Program-made: the position numbers and the translations under genes
Part shown: positions 52,486 to 60,050 of the stretch, piece after piece
How the letters are laid out: the number at the start of each line of letters is the position of its first letter
Position numbering within the stretch: the first letter of the stretch is position 1
The notes under the pieces: model-generated
Seen by the model: the letters and a program-made list of their open reading frames with translations, nothing else
Databases searched by the model: none
Told to the model about the DNA's origin: nothing
DNA from: Micromonospora endolithica
GTDB taxonomy: Bacteria > Actinomycetota > Actinomycetes > Mycobacteriales > Micromonosporaceae
DNA length: 64,000 nucleotides
Direction of reading: 5' to 3'
NCBI RefSeq assembly: GCF_003626595.1
Contig: NZ_RBAK01000001.1
Location: forward strand, 806,001-870,000

Positions 52486-52965
52486 TCAGCCGCGGGGCGG
52501 CGGTCCCAGCAACTCGATGCCGTGCCGGGCCGCGGCGTGCCCGAGCGATGCCGGGTCGACCGGGGCCGGGTCCGGTAGCCGCCGCTCGGGCGCGGGTACA
52601 CCGGCCTCGGCGGCGAACCCCTCGAACCCGGACGGGGTGGTGATCTGAAGCGCCCGCAGCGGTTCGTCCGGGCCCACCACGAACGTGTGCGGTACGCCGA
52701 CCGGGAGCAGGACGAAGTCGCCCGGCCCGGCGTGCAGCGACTCCCCGGCGCACTCGAACCGGGCGGTGCCGGAGATGACGTAGAACATCTCGTCCTCCAC
52801 CTGGTGCCGGTGCAGGGGCGGGGCGAAGCCGGGTGGGTTGAGGAACTCGGCCACCGTCAACCGCCCTCCGGTGTCGGCACCGGCGGCTTTGAGCGTGACC
52901 AGGTTGCCGAGGAACCAGTACGGCGTGCCCTGGTCCGATCGGCGTACGTAGGGCTGGACGGTCAT
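52486..52965 (-). CDS. cupin-domain protein
   Basis: A 159-residue single cupin. Motif 1 is 'PPLHRHQVEDEMFYVISG' (H-x-H-x4-E ligands; here H-R-H and Glu) and motif 2 is 'GPGDFVLLPVGVPHTF' with the last His ligand. A metal site is therefore expected. It could be a small-molecule dioxygenase, an isomerase or a ligand-binding protein. AAGGAGG precedes ATG 52965. First gene of the operon divergent from the second TetR, so it is a likely regulatory target. Confidence 0.88.
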   Translation of the reverse strand: MTVQPYVRRSDQGTPYWFLGNLVTLKAAGADTGGRLTVAEFLNPPGFAPPLHRHQVEDEMFYVISGTARFECAGESLHAGPGDFVLLPVGVPHTFVVGPDEPLRALQITTPSGFEGFAAEAGVPAPERRLPDPAPVDPASLGHAAARHGIELLGPPPRG

Positions 52966-53002
52966 GCCCCCTCCTTCTTCGTGGCACGGTTCACCGAGCG
53001 CA

Positions 53003-53019
53003 CGGCTATTTGATAGCCG
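53003..53019. promoter_or_regulatory. palindromic operator half of the second TetR region
   Basis: CGGCTAT-TTG-ATAGCCG, a perfect 7-bp dyad that overlaps the first 19-bp-phased repeat and lies between the cupin and TetR genes. Confidence 0.6.
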
Positions 53020-53065
53020 AAACTTTATTCGATAGCCGTGAGTCTGATCGATGTACTGTTAGTAT
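53009..53065. promoter_or_regulatory. three direct repeats with 19-bp period (operator)
   Basis: TTTGAT (53009), TTCGAT (53028) and ATCGAT (53047) are exactly 19 bp apart; the first two continue AGCCG. The last copy covers the TetR -10 box. Same arrangement as at 50476-50551. Confidence 0.75.
53060..53065 (+). promoter_or_regulatory. predicted -10 box, second TetR gene
   Basis: TAGTAT with 9 nt to ATG 53075, the same distance as for the first TetR gene. Confidence 0.5.
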
Positions 53066-53074
53066 CGCGCCGTC

Positions 53075-53743
53075 ATGGACGAAGTCAAGGACGAGAAGCC
53101 GACCCGCCCGTACCGGTCCCGGGTGCGGGAGGAGAGCGCCCGCCGTACCCGGCAGGCGGTGGTCCGGGCGGCCACCGAACTCTTCGTCGCGCACGGATAC
53201 GGCACGACGTCGCTCGCCGACGTGGCCGCCGCGGCCGGCGTGGCCCGCCCCACCGTGTTCGCCACGTTCGGCTCCAAGGCGGCGCTGCTGCGGCAGGTGC
53301 TGGACGAGACGCTGGCCGGTGACGACGAACCCGTGCCGGTCGCCCAGCGCCCCTGGTTCCGCCCGGTCTGGGACGCGCGGTCGCCGGAGGGCGTGCTCGA
53401 CGGGTACGCCGGCGTGTGCACGCTGATCGGTGGCCGGGCGGCACGGGTCTTCGAGATCGTGCGGCGGGCCGCCGACGAGACGACGGAACTGGCGGAGATC
53501 TGGGAGACGCTGCTGCGCAACCGGCGGGCCGGAGCGCGGATGGTCGTCGAGCGACTCGGCACGCTCGACACCGCGCTGCGCCAGGGCTCCGACGTCGAGC
53601 GGGCGGTCGACGAGCTGTGGTTCTACAACGACCCGGCCCACTACGGGGCGCTCGTGCTGCGATGCGGGTGGACAGAGGAGTCCTTCCGCCGGTGGCTCGC
53701 CGAACGAATGTGCGACGTCCTGCTACCCGGGCAGCGGGGATAG
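53075..53743 (+). CDS. TetR-family transcriptional regulator (paralogue 2)
   Basis: A 222-residue TetR regulator closely related to the one at 50580. The recognition region 'DVAAAAGVARPTVFATFGSK' differs from its paralogue by only three residues, so both may read similar sites. The ligand domain retains 'DPAHYGALVLRCGW'. Divergent from cupin plus two lipoprotein genes. Its stop codon overlaps the -10 box of the following aldo-keto reductase gene. Confidence 0.9.
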   Translation: MDEVKDEKPTRPYRSRVREESARRTRQAVVRAATELFVAHGYGTTSLADVAAAAGVARPTVFATFGSKAALLRQVLDETLAGDDEPVPVAQRPWFRPVWDARSPEGVLDGYAGVCTLIGGRAARVFEIVRRAADETTELAEIWETLLRNRRAGARMVVERLGTLDTALRQGSDVERAVDELWFYNDPAHYGALVLRCGWTEESFRRWLAERMCDVLLPGQRG

Positions 53744-53746
53744 GGT
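53741..53746 (+). promoter_or_regulatory. predicted leaderless -10 box, aldo-keto reductase
   Basis: TAGGGT with 6 nt to ATG 53753; it overlaps the TAG stop of the TetR gene. Confidence 0.45.
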
Positions 53747-53752
53747 CGGGGA

Positions 53753-54751
53753 ATGGAATTCCGACACCTGGGCCGTTCCGGCCTGATGGTCAGCGAGATC
53801 TCGTACGGCAACTGGATCACCCACGGCTCGCAGGTCGAGGAGGAGGCGGCGTTCGCCTGCGTCCGGGCCGCCCTGGACGCCGGCATCACCACCTTCGACA
53901 CCGCCGACGTGTACGCCGGCACCCGCGCCGAGGACGTGCTGGGGCGCGCGTTGCAGGGCGAGCGGCGCGAGGGGTTGGAGATCTTCACCAAGGTCTACTG
54001 GCCCACCGGGCCCGGTCGCAACGACCGGGGCCTGTCCCGCAAGCACATCATGGAGTCGATCGAGGGTTCGCTGCGTCGGCTGCGCACCGACCACGTCGAC
54101 CTCTACCAGGCCCACCGCTACGACTACAGCACCCCGCTGGAGGAGACGATGGAGGCCTTCGCCGACGTCGTACGCTCCGGCAAGGCGCACTACATCGGCG
54201 TCTCCGAGTGGAAGGCCTCGCAGATCCGCGAGGCGCACGCGCTCGCCCGGGACCTGCGCATCCCGCTGGTGTCCAACCAGCCGCAGTACTCGATGCTGTG
54301 GCGGGTCATCGAGACCGAGGTCGTCCCGACCAGCGAGGAGCTGGGCGTCGGCCAGATCGTGTGGTCGCCGATGGCGCAGGGCGTGCTGTCCGGCAAATAC
54401 CAGCCCGGCCAGCCGCCACCGGCCGGCTCCCGGGCCACCGACGAGAAGTCCGGTGCCGGGTTCATCGCGCAGTGGCTGACCGACGACGTGCTCACCCGGG
54501 TGCAGCGGCTCAAGCCCCTCGCCGAGCAGGCCGGGCTCAGCATGGCCCAGCTGGCGATCGCCTGGGTGCTGCAGAACCCCAACGTCTCGTCGGCGATCGT
54601 CGGCGCGTCCCGCCCGGAGCAGGTGCACGACAACGTCAAGGCGGCCGGCGTGAAGCTCGACGCCGACCTGCTCAAGGCCATCGACGAGATCGTGGAGCCG
54701 GTGACCGAGCGCGACGCGTCGCGTACCGAGTCCCCCGCCCAACGTCCGTGA
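53753..54751 (+). CDS. aldo/keto reductase (Kv-beta-like, AKR6/14 type)
   Basis: A 332-residue TIM-barrel NADPH oxidoreductase. The catalytic tetrad is complete: Asp and Tyr in 'FDTADVYAG', Lys in 'FTKVYWP' and His in 'YQAHRYD'. 'PQYSMLWR', 'WSPMAQGVLSGKY' and the C-terminal 'SSAIVGASRPEQVHDNVKA' are typical of the Kv-beta/YghZ branch, which reduces aldehydes such as methylglyoxal. There is no Shine-Dalgarno and it is likely leaderless. Substrate unproven. Confidence 0.92.
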   Translation: MEFRHLGRSGLMVSEISYGNWITHGSQVEEEAAFACVRAALDAGITTFDTADVYAGTRAEDVLGRALQGERREGLEIFTKVYWPTGPGRNDRGLSRKHIMESIEGSLRRLRTDHVDLYQAHRYDYSTPLEETMEAFADVVRSGKAHYIGVSEWKASQIREAHALARDLRIPLVSNQPQYSMLWRVIETEVVPTSEELGVGQIVWSPMAQGVLSGKYQPGQPPPAGSRATDEKSGAGFIAQWLTDDVLTRVQRLKPLAEQAGLSMAQLAIAWVLQNPNVSSAIVGASRPEQVHDNVKAAGVKLDADLLKAIDEIVEPVTERDASRTESPAQRP

Positions 54752-54756
54752 TCCGT

Positions 54757-54793
54757 CCCGGTCCGGCCGGACCTGAGGGTCGGCCGGACCGGG
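54757..54793. terminator. bidirectional terminator
   Basis: Perfect 13-bp stem CCCGGTCCGGCCG / CGGCCGGACCGGG with an 11-nt loop between the convergent AKR and M50 genes. Confidence 0.8.
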
Positions 54794-54794
54794 A

Positions 54795-55595
54795 TCACCC
54801 CTGCCAGAAGCGGACCAGGTCCAGGCCGTAGGAGTAGAGGGCCGGGGGCAGGCCGAGCAGGTCACCGACGGCGAAGACCGCGTCGAAGAACGCGCCGCCG
54901 ATCTGCGGGTTCCACAGCAGCAGGAAGAGCAGGACGAAGCCGTACGGGGCGAACAGGTCGTACATCCGGCGGTACGGCGGGCTCAGCCACGGTTGCAGCA
55001 TGTTGCCGCCGTCCAGGCCGGGCACCGGCAGCAGGTTGAGCACGCTGGCGGTGAGCTGGAGGAAGGCGAGCAGTGCCACCGCCGCCCAGAACTCCACCGG
55101 CCCGCTCCCACCGGCGCCCAGCGCCACCGCGCTCACCAGCACCAGGGTGAACACCACGTTGGTGGCCGGGCCGGCGAGGCTGACCAGGGTGTGCCGCAGC
55201 CGCCCTCCGATGGCGTGCCGGTCCACCCAGACCGCCCCGCCGGGCAGGCCGATGCCGCCGAGCAGCACCACCGCCACCGGCAGGGCGATGGACAGCAGCG
55301 GGTGGCTGTATTTCAGCGGGTTGAGGGTCAGGTAGCCGCGGTGCGCCACGCTGCGGTCGCCGGCCCGGAACGCCACGATCGCGTGGGCGTACTCGTGCAG
55401 GCACAGCGAGACCAGCCACCCGGAGACGACGAACAGGAACACGTCGAGCCGGACGTTGCCGACCTGGTTCCAGGTGAGCACTCCACTGGTGGCGAACAAC
55501 GCGACCAGGGCGAGGAAGACCGGGCTGGGCCGGAACGCCGCCCGGGGCACGCCGAGCAGCAGCGGCTCGTTCCCCGGGCGGTCGGCGGCCGTCAT
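54795..55595 (-). CDS. M50-family (site-2 protease-like) membrane metallopeptidase
   Basis: A 266-residue polytopic membrane protein. The zinc motif 'CLHEYAHAIVA' (HExxH) lies in the second hydrophobic segment and the third ligand region 'NLLPVPGLDGGN' (LDG motif) in a later one, the pattern of Rip-like M50B proteases. No PDZ or CBS domain is present, so it is the minimal type. It may cleave a membrane-bound anti-sigma factor or other peptide; the substrate is unknown. It starts at 55595, overlapping by 4 nt the stop of the small upstream gene. Confidence 0.9.
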   Translation of the reverse strand: MTAADRPGNEPLLLGVPRAAFRPSPVFLALVALFATSGVLTWNQVGNVRLDVFLFVVSGWLVSLCLHEYAHAIVAFRAGDRSVAHRGYLTLNPLKYSHPLLSIALPVAVVLLGGIGLPGGAVWVDRHAIGGRLRHTLVSLAGPATNVVFTLVLVSAVALGAGGSGPVEFWAAVALLAFLQLTASVLNLLPVPGLDGGNMLQPWLSPPYRRMYDLFAPYGFVLLFLLLWNPQIGGAFFDAVFAVGDLLGLPPALYSYGLDLVRFWQG

Positions 55596-55792
55596 TCCGC
55601 CGGGGGCAGCAGGCTCATCCGGTATTCCACCCGGTCGTCCTCGACCAGACAGACCGAGGTGACGCCGGCCGCCGCGAGCTCGCGCCAGCTCTGGCCGATC
55701 CAGGACTCGGCGTCCGCCTGGCTGCTGAACGACTCGGCGGGTCCCTCCACCGCCGCGCCGTTCGTGCCCTCGTACCGCCAGCTCCACGCCAT
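55592..55792 (-). CDS. small conserved actinobacterial protein
   Basis: A 66-residue protein starting 'MAWSWRYEGTNG' with 'SQADAESWIGQSWREL' and 'VTSVCLVEDDRVEY', a beta-alpha-beta-like pattern I recall from many uncharacterised actinobacterial proteins. AGGGGAGA precedes ATG 55792, and its stop overlaps the M50 start (ATGA), so the two are coupled. Function unknown. Confidence 0.8.
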   Translation of the reverse strand: MAWSWRYEGTNGAAVEGPAESFSSQADAESWIGQSWRELAAAGVTSVCLVEDDRVEYRMSLLPPAE

Positions 55793-55938
55793 CTGCGCGT
55801 CTCCCCTCGCCGCCGTCCCGTCCGGGACGCCCCTGCCAGCGTAGTCCGTGATCGATCCGGTGGGCCGGGCCGGCGGTGGGCGGTCCGCCGGGTCCGGGCG
55901 GTGCGGCACCTCCCAGGCGGGACATCGCCGAGTGGCTC

Positions 55939-55944
55939 TAAGGT
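55939..55944 (+). promoter_or_regulatory. predicted leaderless -10 box, cobU-cobT
   Basis: TAAGGT with 7 nt to ATG 55952. Confidence 0.5.
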
Positions 55945-55951
55945 ACGGGGC

Positions 55952-57898
55952 ATGTCCGTTGACGGGTGGAACACGGTCCTGGTGCTGGGCGGCATCCGGT
56001 CCGGCAAGTCCGAGTTCGCCGAGTCCCTGGTCGCCGACGCCCCCCAGGTCCGCTACGTGGCCACCGCTGCCGACGCGGAGGCCGACGACGCGGAGTGGGC
56101 CACCCGGTTGGCGGCGCACCGGAACCGTCGCCCGGAGACCTGGACCACCGAGGAGACCGCCGGCGACCCGCGCCGCCTGGCCGACGTGATCGCCTCCGCC
56201 GAACCGCACGAGACGCTGCTCGTCGACGACCTCGGCGGCTGGGTGACCGTACTGCTGGACCCGGCCCACCAGCCGGCCGACGACACCGCCACCATCGCCG
56301 AGCTGGCCACCGCGATCCGGGAATCCCCGGCCCGCCTGGTGCTGGTCAGCCCCGAGGTGGGGCTCTCCCTGGTGCCCACGACGCCGCTCGGCCGGGCGTT
56401 CACCGACGCGCTCGGCGCGGCCAACCGCGCGGTCGCCGACGCCTGCGACGCGGTGGTGCTGGTGGTCGCCGGCCAGCCGGCCTGGCTCAAGCCGGCCGCG
56501 CCGCGGCCGGCCACCGTCCCGGCCCCGGGCAGCACCGCCGGAATCCCGGCCCCGGGCAGCACCGCCGGAATCCCGGCGCCGGGCAGCCCGTCCGCGGTCC
56601 CGACGCCGCACGGCCCGGCCCCGCAGCACGCCGGACCGCAGCACGCCGGACCGCAGCACGCCGCGCCGGAGCCGGCCGCGCTGCCGGACGTGCTCACCCC
56701 GACGCTCCCGCCGGAGCCGTCCCCGGCGGCCGACGCCGGCACGCCCTGGTCGGCGCCGACCATGGCACTGCCGATGCTCGCCACCGGACTGGTCATCCAG
56801 CCGGGCATGGAACTGCCGATGCCCGACGAGTACGCCGGCCCGCAGGCGGTGGACCGCCTGGCCACCCTGGACGTCCCCGGCGCGGGTCTCGGCGTGCTGG
56901 ACCGGGTGGTCGGTTTCGCCGCCGCCACCCAGGGCACCCCGACCCCGGTCCCGTGGGACTCGGTGCGGGTGCTGCTGGTGCACGGCGACCACTCCGGCGG
57001 TGCCGCCGCCGGCACGGTGCCCGGCGAGTCGGCCCGCCGCGCGCGGCAGGCCCGCGCCGGCAAGGGGGCACTGGCCCGGCTCGCCGCCGAGTCCGGCGCC
57101 AGCCTCCAGGTGGTGGACGCCCCGACGGCCGGCCCGATCGAGACCGCGCCGGCGCTGACCCCGGAGCAGGTCGAGTCGGCCCTGCGGCACGGCTGGCGGC
57201 TCGCCGAGCAGGCCGCCGACGCGGGCGTACGCCTGCTGGTCCTGGGCGCGTGCGGGGCCGGCACCGAGGCCGCCGCGGCGGCGGTGCTGGCCGCGACGGC
57301 CGGCGCCGAGCCACCGGCGGTGCTGGGCCGGGTGCTCAACGGCGCCGGGGAGTACGACGACGCGGCGTGGATGGTCCGCTGCGCGGCGGTCCGCGACGCG
57401 CTGCACCGCACCCGACGCTCCCCGCGCGGCGCCAAGGACGTGCTGGCCGAACTGGGTGGCGGCGACGTGGCGGTGGCCACCGGCGTGCTGCTCGGCGCGA
57501 CCGCCCGCCGGCTGCCGGTGATGGTGGACGGCCCGGTGGGGGTGGCCGCCGGGATGGTCAGCCGCGACCTGGCCGGGCAGGCCCGGCACTGGTGCCTGCT
57601 CGCCGACCACGGCGGGCACCCCGCCGTCCGGCTCGCCGCCGACGTGCTCGGCCTGACCCCGCTGCTCGACCTGCGGCTCGACCTCGGCGAGGGCGCCAAC
57701 GCGCTGGCCGCGCTGCCACTGCTGCGCTCGGTGCTGGCGCTGGCCGCCGCGTTGCCCACCCACCCGGCGCTCGGCGGCGACCAGGACGACGAGCCGGCGG
57801 ACGACGAGCCGGACTTCCGCGAGCCGGAGCCGGACGGGCCGGGCCCGACCAGCACCGAACCGGAGCCGGCGGACCCGACCGGCTGGCGTGCCGGCTGA
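55952..57898 (+). CDS. fused CobU-CobT cobalamin nucleotide-loop protein
   Basis: A 648-residue fusion. Residues 1-175 are CobU (cobinamide kinase/guanylyltransferase): P-loop 'GGIRSGKSEFAE', guanylated-His region 'RLAAHRNRRPETW', 'LLVDDLGGW' and 'NRAVADACDAVVLVVAGQP'. Residues about 180-255 are a Pro-rich repeat linker. The rest resembles CobT (DMB phosphoribosyltransferase), ending 'LLDLRLDLGEGANALAALPLL' with the expected Glu, but the G-E-M-G-I-G-N-T-T loop is replaced by 'GACGAGTEA'. The CobT half may be altered in activity. Overlaps cobS. Confidence 0.85.
   Translation: MSVDGWNTVLVLGGIRSGKSEFAESLVADAPQVRYVATAADAEADDAEWATRLAAHRNRRPETWTTEETAGDPRRLADVIASAEPHETLLVDDLGGWVTVLLDPAHQPADDTATIAELATAIRESPARLVLVSPEVGLSLVPTTPLGRAFTDALGAANRAVADACDAVVLVVAGQPAWLKPAAPRPATVPAPGSTAGIPAPGSTAGIPAPGSPSAVPTPHGPAPQHAGPQHAGPQHAAPEPAALPDVLTPTLPPEPSPAADAGTPWSAPTMALPMLATGLVIQPGMELPMPDEYAGPQAVDRLATLDVPGAGLGVLDRVVGFAAATQGTPTPVPWDSVRVLLVHGDHSGGAAAGTVPGESARRARQARAGKGALARLAAESGASLQVVDAPTAGPIETAPALTPEQVESALRHGWRLAEQAADAGVRLLVLGACGAGTEAAAAAVLAATAGAEPPAVLGRVLNGAGEYDDAAWMVRCAAVRDALHRTRRSPRGAKDVLAELGGGDVAVATGVLLGATARRLPVMVDGPVGVAAGMVSRDLAGQARHWCLLADHGGHPAVRLAADVLGLTPLLDLRLDLGEGANALAALPLLRSVLALAAALPTHPALGGDQDDEPADDEPDFREPEPDGPGPTSTEPEPADPTGWRAG
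56519..56665 (+). repeat. coding tandem repeats in the CobU-CobT linker
   Basis: A 27-bp unit (CCGGCCCCGGGCAGCACCGC...) starts at 56519, 56546 and, diverged, 56573, giving P-A-P-G-S-T-A-G-I. A 15-bp unit CCGCAGCACGCCGGA occurs at 56621, 56636 and, diverged, 56651, giving P-Q-H-A-G. Confidence 0.85.
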
Positions 57899-58661
57899 GT
57901 CCCGGCTCGCCGACGGGGCGCGGCTGGCGCTGACCACGTTCAGCACCCTGCCGGTGCGCGCCGGCCGGATCGACCGCGCCACGGCGGGCACCGCGATGGC
58001 CCTCGCCCCGGCGGTCGGCGCGCTGCTCGGCGCCCTGCTGGCCGGGGTTCTGCTGCTGCTCGGCGCGGTCGCGCCGCCGCTGGTGGCCGCCGGGGTGACG
58101 GTCGGCGTGGGCGCGCTGCTCACCCGCGGACTGCACCTGGACGGGCTGGCCGACACGGTGGACGCGCTCGGGTCGTACCGGCGGGGGGCCGCCGCGCTGG
58201 AGATCATGAAGAAGCCGGACGTCGGCCCGTTCGGGGTGGTCGCGCTGGTGGTCGTACTCCTGGTGCAGACCGCGGCCCTCGCCGACCTGGCCGCTCGGTC
58301 GTGGCCGGCGGCGCTCGCGGCGGTGGTGACCGCGACCGCGGCCGGGCGGCTCGGGGTGACGGTGGCCTGCCGGCGCGGTGTCCCGGCGGCCCGCCCGGAC
58401 GGCCTCGGCGCGCTCGTCGCCGGCACCGTCGGCCCGGTCGCGCTGGTCGCCGGGACGGCCGCCGTCGCGCTGGTGGCGCTCGCCGCCGCGCCGGACCGCC
58501 CGTGGCAGGGGCCGCTCGCCGTCGCCGCCGCCCTCGCCGTCGTGGTGGGGCTGCTGCGACACGTGGTACGCCGACTCGGCGGCATCACCGGCGACGTGCT
58601 CGGCGCGACGGTGGAGGTGGCCACCACGCTGGTGTACCTGGGACTGGTGCTGTCCGGCTGA
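57888..58661 (+). CDS. cobS: adenosylcobinamide-GDP ribazoletransferase (cobalamin synthase)
   Basis: A 257-residue membrane enzyme that joins adenosylcobinamide-GDP and alpha-ribazole, the last steps of the nucleotide loop. The Asp-rich motif 'RGLHLDGLADTVDALGS' and the second motif 'ITGDVLGATVEV' are present. About six transmembrane segments. GTG 57888 overlaps the upstream stop by 11 nt, so expression is coupled to the cobU-cobT gene. Confidence 0.92.
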   Translation: MPAESRLADGARLALTTFSTLPVRAGRIDRATAGTAMALAPAVGALLGALLAGVLLLLGAVAPPLVAAGVTVGVGALLTRGLHLDGLADTVDALGSYRRGAAALEIMKKPDVGPFGVVALVVVLLVQTAALADLAARSWPAALAAVVTATAAGRLGVTVACRRGVPAARPDGLGALVAGTVGPVALVAGTAAVALVALAAAPDRPWQGPLAVAAALAVVVGLLRHVVRRLGGITGDVLGATVEVATTLVYLGLVLSG

Positions 58662-58681
58662 GCGACGCCCGGCGCGCCGGG

Positions 58682-58687
58682 TAGCGT
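58682..58687 (+). promoter_or_regulatory. candidate -10 box for the DUF2314-like gene
   Basis: TAGCGT, 40 nt before ATG 58728, with a GGGGGAG site between. Confidence 0.35.
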
Positions 58688-58727
58688 CAGGGACCGACAG
58701 CACCGGCGCGGCCACCCCGGGGGAGAC

Positions 58728-60023
58728 ATGCTCATCACGGACGACTTCCTGCCCGTACCGGTCCCGGAGTCGCTGAGCGCGACCTATCTGGTGCCGATGT
58801 CCGGGTTGCCGGCGGTGGGCACGAAGACGGCGGTGCAGCGGCTCACCGGGCGGCTGGCCGAGCCGGTGTTCGGGCTGGCCCGGCAGATGCTGGACAGCCC
58901 GCTGATGTCCGTGGACACCCGCCCGATCGGTGAGTTCCCCGCGCTGCCGCCGGACCTGCTCACCGCGTTCGGCGCGACCGAGGAGCAACTGGCCCGGCTG
59001 GCCGCGGCGACCCACCTGGTGGTGGTGCAGGCCGAGTACCGGCCGGGGTGGCCGCCGGCGCACGAGTGGGCGGCGCGGGCGGTGGCCGCCGCGGTCGCCG
59101 ACACCGTCGACTCCGACGTGGTGGACGTGTTCGGCCTGCAGTTCCTCGACCCGGCGACCGCGCTGCGCTCGCTGCCCGACGCGCAGGGACGGATCCGGCT
59201 GGTCGACTGGGTGCTGGTGCCGTACTCGTCGGACTCCGAGGGCCTCTGGTTCACCACCAAGGGGTTGCGGCGCTTCGGGCTGCTGGAGTTGCAGACCCAG
59301 GGCGTACCGGACCACCTGACCCGGGCCTGGGGCGCGGTGATGACCGGTGCCGCGCGGCGGCTGCTGCGGGACTGGACCGACGGCCTGACCGGCGAGGACG
59401 TGCCCGCGTTCGTGCAGCTTCCGGTGCTGGCCACGGTGACCGGGCACGACATCGCGGTGGCGTACGGCAACCCGGAGCAGCACGGCGCGACCGCCCCGGT
59501 GCTGCTGCGCCTGGAACTGGACCCGGCCACCGACCCGGACGCCGACTCGTTCCTCAGCCTGCGCCCGCCGGCCGGGCACCCCGGGCCGGACGGCCGCTAC
59601 TTCGCCGCCGCCTGCGCCACGCTCTTCTCCGGCATCCAGCCCGACGTGCGGTACGCCCGCAGCGGCGACGCGATGAGCACGGCGGTGGCCACCGCCCGCG
59701 CCAGCCTGGGCGACATCCGGGCGCGTTTCCGCGCCGGGCAGTTGCCGCCGGAGACGCAGCTGGTGGTCAAGTACGGACTGCCCGGTGATGACGGCCCGGA
59801 GTTCGTGTGGGCCGGGGTCACCTCCTGGGAGACCCCGGAACGGATCGAGGCGGCCAGCGCCAGTGACGCCGACACCGACCCCACCGTGCGGATCGGCTCC
59901 CCGGTGGTCGTGGCGGCCACCGACGTCGTCGACTGGGCGGTCCTGGACGGCACCGGCGTCATCGAGGGCGGCTGGACCCAGGCCGTCCTCGACGCCGGCG
60001 AACGCCCCGCCCCGCCGCTCTGA
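58728..60023 (+). CDS. hypothetical protein with DUF2314-like C-terminus
   Basis: A 431-residue cytoplasmic protein. The first 300 residues contain 'THLVVVQAEYRPGWPPAHEW' and 'VDWVLVPYSSDSEGLWFTTKGLRRFGLLEL', in two domains I cannot name. The last 90 residues ('EFVWAGVTSW' to 'VVDWAVLDG') match the pattern of DUF2314: a W-x-x-V-T segment and a terminal D-W. GGGGGAG precedes the ATG. It stands alone between cobS and gcvT, convergent with gcvT. Function unknown. Confidence 0.8.
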   Translation: MLITDDFLPVPVPESLSATYLVPMSGLPAVGTKTAVQRLTGRLAEPVFGLARQMLDSPLMSVDTRPIGEFPALPPDLLTAFGATEEQLARLAAATHLVVVQAEYRPGWPPAHEWAARAVAAAVADTVDSDVVDVFGLQFLDPATALRSLPDAQGRIRLVDWVLVPYSSDSEGLWFTTKGLRRFGLLELQTQGVPDHLTRAWGAVMTGAARRLLRDWTDGLTGEDVPAFVQLPVLATVTGHDIAVAYGNPEQHGATAPVLLRLELDPATDPDADSFLSLRPPAGHPGPDGRYFAAACATLFSGIQPDVRYARSGDAMSTAVATARASLGDIRARFRAGQLPPETQLVVKYGLPGDDGPEFVWAGVTSWETPERIEAASASDADTDPTVRIGSPVVVAATDVVDWAVLDGTGVIEGGWTQAVLDAGERPAPPL

Positions 60024-60050
60024 CCCCCGTCGCTCCGGCCCCCGCGCGGG

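Noticed and set aside
55793..58738. Long minus-strand frame opposite cobU-cobT and cobS
   Set aside because: Only its last 66 codons (55592-55792) have a ribosome site and a recognisable product; the rest is a shadow of the cob genes.
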